From: CAVRQM01 sp964250775
GTDB lineage: Bacteria; Pseudomonadota; Alphaproteobacteria; Acetobacterales; Acetobacteraceae
DNA: 5,373 nt
Assembly (NCBI GenBank): GCA_964250775.1
Contig: CAXUHK010000231.1
Location: 1-5,373, forward strand
Reading direction: 5' to 3'
The stretch's first letter is position 1. Each line of letters begins with the position of its first letter. Under the pieces are notes generated by a model that saw only the letters and a program-made list of their open reading frames with translations, was not told the origin of the DNA and ran no database searches. The translations under genes were made by a program, and so were the position numbers. Positions 1 to 5,373 of the stretch are shown here, in pieces.

Positions 1-301
1 CCGGGCCACCCCGGGTGCTTCGCCTGGGGGGGCTTTCGGCGGCGCGGCGGCCCGGCGCCAACGCCGGGGCCAACCCCCGGGGCCGGGCCCCGCGCGCCAG
101 CCCGATGTCGGCGAGCTCGTGGTCGGACAGCGCCGCCAGCTCACCCAACACCGCGCGCCGACGCGGGATCTCGGCGAGCCACTGGCCGAGGCCGGCCAAC
201 CGGGCAACGACGCCGCGGCTCGGGTAGGAGGTTGGAGCGGAGGTCGAGATTGCGCTCGGCACCACGTAGGTCAGGTCGCTGTTCGATACATGCGCGTTCA
301 T
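1..301 (-). CDS. DUF1127 domain small basic protein, 3' end outside window
   Basis: Read on the minus strand from the ATG at 301-299, the frame stays open to the window edge (100 codons, no stop seen), so the gene is partial. The protein starts MNAHVSNSDLTYVVPS, a Ser/Thr-rich N-terminus of about 30 residues. Residues about 34-70 are a recognisable DUF1127 core: a Trp (W41), the basic stretch IPRRRAVLGEL (45-55), then LSDHELADIGLAR (58-70), which is the family signature. A Pro/Arg/Ala-rich tail follows. DUF1127 proteins are usually about 45-75 aa with the core near the C-terminus, so the tail is unusually long. Members are cytosolic. In Rhodobacter sphaeroides the DUF1127 protein CcaF1 is described as an RNA-binding protein affecting sRNA maturation and RNA turnover; that role is only a possibility here. 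The start is supported by a good Shine-Dalgarno (AGAGGA, 316-311). The tail contains a C7 run (positions 26-32) and the rare codons AGG and CGA, so its true reading is uncertain. Confidence 0.8.
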   Translation of the reverse strand, partial: MNAHVSNSDLTYVVPSAISTSAPTSYPSRGVVARLAGLGQWLAEIPRRRAVLGELAALSDHELADIGLARGARPRGLAPALAPGRRAAESPPRRSTRGGP

Positions 302-310
302 GGTCTTAGT

Positions 311-316
311 TCCTCT
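311..316 (-). promoter_or_regulatory. Shine-Dalgarno of DUF1127 gene, inside a small hairpin
   Basis: AGAGGA on the minus strand lies 9 nt before the ATG at 301. It forms part of the loop and 3' arm of a perfect inverted repeat at 309-322: GUUCC, loop GAGA, GGAAC in the mRNA. Base pairing would partly hide the ribosome binding site. The motif and repeat are seen directly; any regulatory effect is inference. Confidence 0.6.
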
Positions 317-475
317 CGGAACACCGCACCGTGCCGGAATTCAGTTGGCTGCGGGGTTCTTGTGCAGCGCAATATGGGCTTTATGGTCGCTTTACGCAGT
401 GCCCGATTGCCGCGGCAGATACGCCTACAGTGCATATCTCTCCGATTAGCCATGACGAAAACGTCACCCTAGAGC

Positions 476-480
476 GAAGG
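476..480 (+). promoter_or_regulatory. Shine-Dalgarno deciding the aminopeptidase P start
   Basis: GAAGG ends 9 nt before the ATG at 490. This spacing, together with family-like sequence beginning right after that ATG, favours 490 over the in-frame GTG codons at 331 and 487. Confidence 0.65.
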
Positions 481-489
481 TGCAAAGTG

Positions 490-2244
490 ATGAAAAGGCT
501 GCAACTCGCTGATCTACGCGGTGAACTGCAAGCAGCGGGGGTTTACGGCTTCCTGGTGCCGCGAGCGGACGAGCACCTCGGCGAGTATGTGCCGGCATCG
601 GCCGAGCGGCTGGCGTTCCTCACCGGGTTCACCGGCAGCGCCGGCCTCGCGATCGTGCTGCCGGACCGTGCCTGCCTGTTCGTCGACGGCCGCTACACCC
701 AGCAGGCGGCGGTCCAGGTCGATGGCGCGTGGGAGCACCGCCACATCACCGAGCAGCCGCCGGCGGAGTGGCTGGCTCAGGCGGCGCCGGGGCAGCCGAT
801 CGGCTACGACCCCTGGCTGATCGGCGAGGAGCAGCTCGGCCGCTTCACCGCGGCGGGCTGCCGCCTGGTGGCGCTCGACCGCAACCCGCTCGATGCGGTG
901 TGGCATGACCGCCCGGCGCCGCCGGCCACGCCGGTGGCGATCCAGCCGTTGTCGCACTCGGGCAAGAGCTCGGCGGACAAGCGCGGCGAGATCGCCCAGA
1001 GCCTGCGGGACGCCAAGCAGGACGCGGCCATCGTCACCGATCCGGCCTCGGTGGCCTGGCTGTTCGACATCAGGGGCGACGACGTGCCGTTCACGCCGTT
1101 CGCGCTTGGCTTCGCGATCCTGCGCAGCGACGCCCAGGCGGAACTGTTCATGGAGCCCTCACGCCTGTCGCCGGACGTCCGGGCCTGGCTCGGCAACGCG
1201 GTGGCGGTGGCCCCGCGCGCGCGGCTGCCAGACGCGCTCCACGCCCTTGCCGGCCGTACCGTGCGTGTCGACCCGGCGAACTCGGCGGCCTGGTTCGCGC
1301 AGACCTTGCGCGCGGCCGGCGCCACGGTCGTCGCCGGCATGGACCCCTGCCTGCTGCCCAAGGCGCGCAAGAATCCCATCGAGCAGGAAGGTGCGCGGAC
1401 GGCGCAGGCGCGGGACGCCGAGGCGGTGTGCCGCTTCCTGTGCTGGGTCGAGGCCCATGCGGTCGGCCAGACCGAGCGATCGGCCGCCGAGCGGCTGCTG
1501 GCGCTGCGCGCGGCGCTGCCCGAGTTCCGTGGCGAGAGCTTCCCCGCGATCTCCGCCGCGGGCGAGCACGGCGCCATCATGCACTACCGCGTCGATGCCG
1601 AGTCCGACCGGCGCATCGAGGCCGACGAGTTATACCTGATCGATTCCGGCGCGCAGTTCCCGTGCGGGACGACCGACGTGACCAGGACGGTCTGGACCGG
1701 GCCGGGCACGCCCCCCGATACGCTGCGCGACCGCTACACCCGCGTGCTCAAGGGGCACATCGCCATCGCCCAGCTCCGTTTCCCGCAGGGCACGCACGGC
1801 GCGCACATCGACGGCTTCGCCCGGCAGTCGCTATGGCAGGCCGGGCTCGACTTCGACCACGGCACCGGGCACGGCGTCGGCAGCTACCTCTCCGTGCACG
1901 AAGGCCCGGTCAGTCTCAGCCGGCTGGCGCGGCCGGTGCCGCTGGGGGAAGGCATGATCCTGTCCAACGAGCCCGGCTTCTACGCCCCCGGCGAGTTCGG
2001 CATCCGCCTGGAGAACCTGTTGCTGGTGCGCCCGTTCGCGGCGCCCGGCCGCGCCTTCCTGGAGTTCGAGACGCTGACCCTGGCGCCGTTCGACCGTCGG
2101 ATGATCGCGCGCGAGCTGCTGCTGGCGCATGAGGCGGCGTGGCTCGACGCCTATCACGCCCGCGTGGCGGCGAGCGTCGGTCCGCGGCTCCCGGGCGAGG
2201 AACGCGCCTGGCTCGACCACGCCTGCCGGAAGCTGGCGGCCTAG
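490..2244 (+). CDS. Xaa-Pro aminopeptidase (aminopeptidase P, M24 family), three-domain form
   Basis: This is a 584-aa cytosolic metallopeptidase that removes an N-terminal residue preceding proline. Its length and layout match the large three-domain form (as in eukaryotic XPNPEP1 and many alphaproteobacteria) rather than the shorter E. coli PepP. Residues about 5-130 are the first creatinase-like domain, including LTGFTGSAGLA (44-54) and FVDGRYT (64-70). Residues about 150-300 are a second domain of the same fold. Residues about 305-525 are the pita-bread catalytic domain. All five expected metal ligands are present: D385, D396, H461, E494 and E508, with family-like spacing (11, 65, 33, 14). 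H365 and H470 match conserved active-site histidines. The C-terminal segment (about 520-584) is the usual helical tail. There is no signal peptide or membrane segment. The frame is open back to a GTG at 331, but those 53 residues look non-conserved and the GAAGG site fits the ATG at 490. The gene stands alone on this strand and ends 4 nt before the converging regulator gene. The family is certain; the exact peptide substrate is not. Confidence 0.93.
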   Translation: MKRLQLADLRGELQAAGVYGFLVPRADEHLGEYVPASAERLAFLTGFTGSAGLAIVLPDRACLFVDGRYTQQAAVQVDGAWEHRHITEQPPAEWLAQAAPGQPIGYDPWLIGEEQLGRFTAAGCRLVALDRNPLDAVWHDRPAPPATPVAIQPLSHSGKSSADKRGEIAQSLRDAKQDAAIVTDPASVAWLFDIRGDDVPFTPFALGFAILRSDAQAELFMEPSRLSPDVRAWLGNAVAVAPRARLPDALHALAGRTVRVDPANSAAWFAQTLRAAGATVVAGMDPCLLPKARKNPIEQEGARTAQARDAEAVCRFLCWVEAHAVGQTERSAAERLLALRAALPEFRGESFPAISAAGEHGAIMHYRVDAESDRRIEADELYLIDSGAQFPCGTTDVTRTVWTGPGTPPDTLRDRYTRVLKGHIAIAQLRFPQGTHGAHIDGFARQSLWQAGLDFDHGTGHGVGSYLSVHEGPVSLSRLARPVPLGEGMILSNEPGFYAPGEFGIRLENLLLVRPFAAPGRAFLEFETLTLAPFDRRMIARELLLAHEAAWLDAYHARVAASVGPRLPGEERAWLDHACRKLAA

Positions 2245-2248
2245 CGGC

Positions 2249-3058
2249 TCAGCCGTCCTGGCGCGCCTTGACCGGCTGGCCGGCCTTGTCGTGGCTCACG
2301 ATGAAGCGGCCGGGCTCCGGTACGATGTAGCCCAACCCGCGCGACGACATGATCGCCCGCTCGGGCAACCCGTGCATCGCGAGCTTGCGCCGCAGCTTCA
2401 GCACCAGCTGGTCGATGCTGCGGTCTTCGGGGCTGATCGGCCGCTTCAGCGCCACGCGGCCGAGCCACTCGCGCGACACCGAGACGCCCTCGGCCTCGAC
2501 CAGCGTCTCCAGCGCCGAGAACTCCGCCTCGGTCAGCGCGGTGCTGATGGTCCCCGGCCCGATCAGCCGGCGGCGCGCCGCGTCGAGCAGCGTGCGCGGC
2601 CCGGCGTACGAGCGCGCCGCCTGCTCCAACCGCGCCAGGCGGCGATGCACCGCGCGCACCCGCGCCGCCAGCTCCTTCAGCAGCGCCGGCTTCACCACGT
2701 AGTCGTCGGCGCCGTGCTCCAGGCCGGCGATCCGGGTCGCCTCGGAGTCGCGCGCGGTAACGACGATCACGCCGCAATCGCCGTCGTGCGCGAAGCGCTC
2801 GACCAGCTCGATCCCGTCCATGTCCGGCAGGCCGAGGTCGACCAGCACGATGTCCGGACAGAACGCCGGCTTGCGGGCGACCGCGCGGACGCCGGTCGCG
2901 GCCTCCTCGACCACCATCGCCTCGGCGCGCAAGGCCGCCGCGATCAGGTTGCTCACGGCGACCGTATCCTCGACCACCAGGACGCGCAGCGGGCGCTGCT
3001 CGGCGGCGACCTGCCGGGATTCCCGCTCGACGGCGAGGTGTCGTTCCATGGACCGCAT
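2249..3058 (-). CDS. OmpR/PhoB-type response regulator (receiver + winged helix), no adjacent kinase
   Basis: This 269-aa two-component DNA-binding regulator has a receiver domain at residues about 24-140. The acidic pair is E30-D31, the phospho-acceptor is D74 in VLVDLGLPDMDG, the switch Thr is T101 in VIVVTARD, and the conserved Lys is K123 in DDYVVKP. All are intact, so phosphorylation control is expected. A C-terminal winged-helix DNA-binding domain follows, with LTEAEFSALETL, then EDRSIDQLVLKLRRKL as recognition-helix region and SSRGLGYIVPE as the wing. About 20 polar residues precede the receiver, more than usual, so the start is uncertain: ATG at 3058 or ATG at 3049, neither with a strong Shine-Dalgarno. 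The frame also extends to a GTG at 3133 inside ligA, which I consider less likely. The gene lies 50 nt downstream of ligA on the same strand, so it may be cotranscribed with it. No histidine kinase is in the window. Partner and target genes cannot be named. Confidence 0.93.
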   Translation of the reverse strand: MRSMERHLAVERESRQVAAEQRPLRVLVVEDTVAVSNLIAAALRAEAMVVEEAATGVRAVARKPAFCPDIVLVDLGLPDMDGIELVERFAHDGDCGVIVVTARDSEATRIAGLEHGADDYVVKPALLKELAARVRAVHRRLARLEQAARSYAGPRTLLDAARRRLIGPGTISTALTEAEFSALETLVEAEGVSVSREWLGRVALKRPISPEDRSIDQLVLKLRRKLAMHGLPERAIMSSRGLGYIVPEPGRFIVSHDKAGQPVKARQDG

Positions 3059-3108
3059 TCTTAGTCGAAGCCAGCCACGCGATAAAGACCAAAACGCAAC
3101 GAATTGGC
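3059..3108 (-). other. ligA-regulator spacer, AT-richer, no clear terminator
   Basis: These 50 nt between the ligA stop and the regulator start are markedly richer in A and T than the genes on both sides. I see no stable GC stem followed by a T-run. A short CCAA/TTGG repeat (3089-3092 with 3104-3107) is too weak to count. No -35/-10 pair with good spacing is evident, although the composition would suit a promoter. Readthrough from ligA is therefore the simplest reading. Confidence 0.4.
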
Positions 3109-5178
3109 TCAGGCGCCGGTCAGCGCCCGCCACTCCGCCTCGGTCAGCACCGTGACACCCAGTTCGGCGGCCTTGCGCGCCTTGCTGCCGGCGTCCTCGC
3201 CCGCGACCAGGTAGTCGGTCTTGCGCGTGACGCTGTCGGTGACGCGCGCGCCGAGCTGCTGCGCCAGCGCCTTGGCCTCCGGCCGGGTCAGCGTCGGCAG
3301 CGCGCCGGTGAACACGACCGTCTTGCCGGACAGCGGCCCGGCCTCACCGCCGGCCACGGCGTCCGCCAGGGTCAACTGCCCGGCCAGGTCGTCCAGTGCC
3401 CCCACGTTGCGCGGCTCGGCGAAGAACGCCGCGAGTTCCTCGGCGATCGCCGGGCCGATGCCGACGATGCCGCCGAGGTCGCGGCGCTCCTCCGAACCCA
3501 CGGTGACGGCCGCCTGCATCTGCGCCCGCCAGGCCGGGAAGCTGCCGTAATGGCGCGCCAGCAGGCGGGCGTTGGCCTCGCCGATGCGCCTGATGCCGAG
3601 CGAGAAGATGAAGCGCGGCAGCTCGATCCGCCGCCGCGCCTCGATCGCCTGCATCAGCTTGGCGGCGCTGGCGCTGCCCCAGCCGGGACGCTCGGCGATG
3701 CCGTCGACACGGCCAGCGAGGCGGAAGATGTCGGCGGGCGCGGCGATCAGGCCGTCGCGGTAGAACTCGCGGATGGTGCGCTCGCCCAGCCCCTCGATGT
3801 CGAACGCCGGGCGGGAGGCGAAATGCACCAGCCTCTCCTCCATCTGGGCGCTGCAGGTCAGGCCCCCGGTGCAGCGGCGCACCACCTCGCCGGCGGTGCG
3901 CACCGCGAGGCTGCCGCAGACCGGGCAGTGGTCGGGGAACACGTACGGCACCGAGCCGGCGGGCCGCAACGCCGGCAGCACCTCGACGATCTGCGGGATG
4001 ACGTCGCCGGCGCGCTGCAGCAGCACGGTGTCGCCGATCCGGACACCCTTGCGCGCGATCTCTTCCTCGTTGTGCAGCGTGGCGCGTGTCACCAGCACGC
4101 CGCCGACGTTGACCGGCAGCAGCGCCGCCACCGGGGTCAGCGCGCCGGTGCGCCCGACCTGGATCAGGATGTCCCGCAGCACCGTGGTCGCGCGCTCGGC
4201 CGGGAACTTCCAGGCCACGGCCCAGCGCGGCTCGCGGCCGGAGAAGCCGAGCCGCCGCTGCAGCGCCAGGTCGTCGACCTTGTACACCACGCCGTCGATG
4301 TCGTAGGGCAGGGCGGCCCGCTGGGCGGCCAGCTCGGCCTGAAACGCCGCCGCCTCGGCCTCGCCGTCGAGCCGCCGCGACAGCGGGTTGACGCTGAAGC
4401 CCCAGTCGCGCAGCCGCTGCAGGTACTCCCAATGCGATGTCGCGACGGCGCCGCTGGCCTCGCCCATGGCATAGGCGAACAGCGACAGGCGGCGGCCGGC
4501 GGTGATGCCTGCGTCGAGCTGGCGCAGGCTGCCGGCGGCGGCGTTGCGCGGGTTGGCGAACTGCCGCGCCCCCGCCGCGAGCTGCGCCGCGTTCAGCGCC
4601 AGGAAGTCGGCCTTGGTCATGAACACCTCGCCGCGCACCTCGATCCGCGCCGGCGCGTCGTTCGTTGCCTCGGGGCCGAGCCGGCGCGGCACCGCGTCCA
4701 TGGTGGCGAGGTTGGCGGTCACGTCCTCGCCCTCGGCGCCGTCGCCGCGCGTGGTCCCGGCCACGAACGCGCCGTCCTCGTACAGCAGCGAGATCGACAA
4801 CCCATCGATCTTCGGCTCGGCGACCCAGGCCAGCGGTGGCGGGCTGCCCAGGAAGCGATGCACCCTGGCACGGAACTCGGCGAAGCCAGCCTGCTCGAAC
4901 ACGTTGTCGAGCGAGAGCATCGGCACGCCATGACGGCGCTTGCGGAAGCCGCCCGCCGGCGCCGCACCCACCCGGGCGGACGGCGAATCCGGCCGCGCCA
5001 GGTCCGGGAAACGCGCCTCGATCGCAGCGTTGCGCCGGCGCAGCGCGTCGTACTCGGCGTCGGTGACTTCCGGGGCGTCCTGCTCGTGGTAGGCGCGGTC
5101 GTAGCGGGCCAGCGTTTCCGCGAGCTGGCGCAACTCGTCGGCCGCCTGCTCGGGGTCGAGCTTGCCGACGGCGATCAT
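3109..5178 (-). CDS. ligA: NAD+-dependent DNA ligase LigA
   Basis: This 689-aa enzyme seals nicks in duplex DNA using NAD+ as adenylate donor and is needed for joining Okazaki fragments and for excision repair. Every expected domain is visible. The N-terminal NAD+/NMN-binding Ia domain has Y30, H31, D40, Y43 and D44 in the family pattern. The adenylation domain carries catalytic K123 in KIDG, preceded by E121. Other signatures are SLDNVF (89-94), TRGDGAEGEDVTANL (143-157), RGEVF (182-186) and FANPRNAAAGSLRQLD (207-222). The OB fold contains VGRTGALTPVA (341-351) and ATLHNEEEI (366-374). A four-Cys zinc finger uses C418, C421, C436 and C442. Helix-hairpin-helix repeats span about 450-590, and a BRCT domain about 614-689. 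Length is typical for the family. The ATG overlaps the recN stop by 4 nt (ATGA), which fixes the start and suggests translational coupling. No separate promoter is seen, so expression probably comes from upstream of recN, outside the window. No defect was noticed. Confidence 0.98.
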   Translation of the reverse strand: MIAVGKLDPEQAADELRQLAETLARYDRAYHEQDAPEVTDAEYDALRRRNAAIEARFPDLARPDSPSARVGAAPAGGFRKRRHGVPMLSLDNVFEQAGFAEFRARVHRFLGSPPPLAWVAEPKIDGLSISLLYEDGAFVAGTTRGDGAEGEDVTANLATMDAVPRRLGPEATNDAPARIEVRGEVFMTKADFLALNAAQLAAGARQFANPRNAAAGSLRQLDAGITAGRRLSLFAYAMGEASGAVATSHWEYLQRLRDWGFSVNPLSRRLDGEAEAAAFQAELAAQRAALPYDIDGVVYKVDDLALQRRLGFSGREPRWAVAWKFPAERATTVLRDILIQVGRTGALTPVAALLPVNVGGVLVTRATLHNEEEIARKGVRIGDTVLLQRAGDVIPQIVEVLPALRPAGSVPYVFPDHCPVCGSLAVRTAGEVVRRCTGGLTCSAQMEERLVHFASRPAFDIEGLGERTIREFYRDGLIAAPADIFRLAGRVDGIAERPGWGSASAAKLMQAIEARRRIELPRFIFSLGIRRIGEANARLLARHYGSFPAWRAQMQAAVTVGSEERRDLGGIVGIGPAIAEELAAFFAEPRNVGALDDLAGQLTLADAVAGGEAGPLSGKTVVFTGALPTLTRPEAKALAQQLGARVTDSVTRKTDYLVAGEDAGSKARKAAELGVTVLTEAEWRALTGA

Positions 5179-5373
5179 GCGAGCAGGCTCTCGGCCGCCG
5201 CCCGCGCCGCGGCGGTCACGGACTCGCCGGCCAACATGCGCGCGATCTCCTCGCGCCGCGCCGGGCCGTCCAGCGCCTCGACCAGCGTCTCGGCGCCGCC
5301 GGCGCGGTCGCGTTTGGCAACCCGCAGGTGCGCGGCACCACGCGCGGCCACCTGCGGGCTGTGCGTCACCAGC
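5175..5373 (-). CDS. recN: DNA repair protein RecN, C-terminal end only
   Basis: The last 65 codons of a gene that enters from the right edge; the start is outside the window. The visible protein begins LVTHSPQVAARGAAHLRV, which matches the conserved end of the RecN ATPase head (the segment after Walker B containing the H-loop-like THSPQVAA), and ends with VEALDGPARREEIARMLAG and a short Ala-rich tail, as RecN proteins do. RecN is an SMC-like cohesin-type ATPase acting in recombinational repair of double-strand breaks. The Walker A, coiled coil and Walker B lie outside the window and cannot be checked. Its TGA stop shares 4 nt with the ligA ATG. The recN-ligA order, often preceded by lpxC and bamD, is common in alphaproteobacteria, which supports the call. 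Regulation, often by SOS in other bacteria, cannot be judged because the promoter is not here. Confidence 0.93.
   Translation of the reverse strand, partial: LVTHSPQVAARGAAHLRVAKRDRAGGAETLVEALDGPARREEIARMLAGESVTAAARAAAESLLA

Larger units (their letters stand above)
302..489. promoter_or_regulatory. Divergent intergenic control region, DUF1127 / aminopeptidase P
   Basis: These 188 nt separate two divergently read genes and must hold the promoter signals of both unless one is transcribed from inside the other. The region is visibly less GC-rich than its flanks, as expected for promoter DNA. I see a weak sigma70-like pair on the plus strand, TTGTGC (360-365) and TATGGT (382-387) with a 16-nt spacer, matching 3 and 4 of 6 consensus positions; this is not strong enough to call a promoter. 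No convincing minus-strand pair was found. Two symmetric elements stand out: the perfect palindrome TGCCGCGGCA at 408-417 and the inverted repeat TGACG-AAAA-CGTCA at 453-466. Either could be an operator or, for the second, an RNA hairpin. Confidence 0.45.

Noticed and set aside
56..92. Dense GC inverted repeats that could be a structural element
   Set aside because: The stretch is almost pure G and C, so short complementary arms are expected by chance; no clean long stem was found.
281..299. Two GTTC elements resembling an alphaproteobacterial LexA box
   Set aside because: The spacing is 11 nt rather than 7, and both lie inside the DUF1127 coding sequence.
331..489. N-terminal extension of the aminopeptidase P from the GTG at 331
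   Set aside because: The 53 residues look unlike coding sequence of this genome, no ribosome site precedes 331, and the family sequence begins at the ATG at 490 with a good GAAGG site.
2245..2283. Possible intrinsic terminator between the convergent genes
   Set aside because: The repeats CGGC-TCA-GCCG and CCGG-CTGG-CCGG have only 4-bp stems and lack T-runs on either strand.
2129..3064. A 311-codon plus-strand open frame antisense to the response regulator
   Set aside because: It is a GC-driven shadow: Arg/Ala/Gln-rich, no recognisable domain, and it overlaps the end of the peptidase gene as well as a clear regulator gene on the other strand.
2241..3092. A 283-codon minus-strand frame overlapping the regulator out of frame
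   Set aside because: Its low-complexity Arg/Gly/Ala content is typical of a shifted reading of a GC-rich gene. The other frame encodes an intact receiver and winged helix.
3059..3133. Longer regulator start at the GTG at 3133, overlapping the ligA end
   Set aside because: It would add 25 residues of no family character to an already extended N-terminus, and most of them come from the AT-rich spacer.
3344..4432. A 362-codon minus-strand frame within ligA
   Set aside because: It is a shifted-frame shadow of ligA with Arg/Ala-rich composition and no domain; ligA itself is intact across the region.

Overview
The window is a chromosomal stretch of a very GC-rich bacterium. The recN-ligA gene order and the small DUF1127 protein point to an alphaproteobacterium. 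My guess is Rhodospirillales or Acetobacteraceae, which is inference from gene content and composition rather than a phylogenetic placement. Coding density is very high, and only two short spacers (302-489 and 3059-3108) are clearly less GC-rich than the genes.

Layout, left to right: (1) the 5' part of a minus-strand DUF1127 small basic protein gene that runs off the left edge; (2) a 188-nt divergent intergenic region holding the control signals for that gene and for the next; (3) a plus-strand gene for a three-domain aminopeptidase P (M24 metallopeptidase, 584 aa); (4) converging on it after only 4 nt, a minus-strand OmpR-type response regulator; (5) minus-strand ligA, the NAD+-dependent DNA ligase, complete and with all key residues; (6) at the right edge, the last 65 codons of recN, whose stop overlaps the ligA start as ATGA.

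Transcription on the right half runs right to left as recN > ligA > response regulator. recN and ligA belong to DNA repair and replication and are adjacent in many alphaproteobacteria. The response regulator sits 50 nt behind ligA with no clear terminator between them and no histidine kinase in view. It may therefore be an orphan regulator that shares the repair-gene transcript. The peptidase and the DUF1127 gene form a separate divergent pair.

I found no mobile element, CRISPR array, tRNA or rRNA, and no clearly new multi-gene system. The most interesting signals are small: a GNRA-capped hairpin overlapping the Shine-Dalgarno of the DUF1127 gene, an inverted repeat just upstream of the peptidase RBS, a C7 run in an unusual DUF1127 tail, and the response regulator placed behind ligA.
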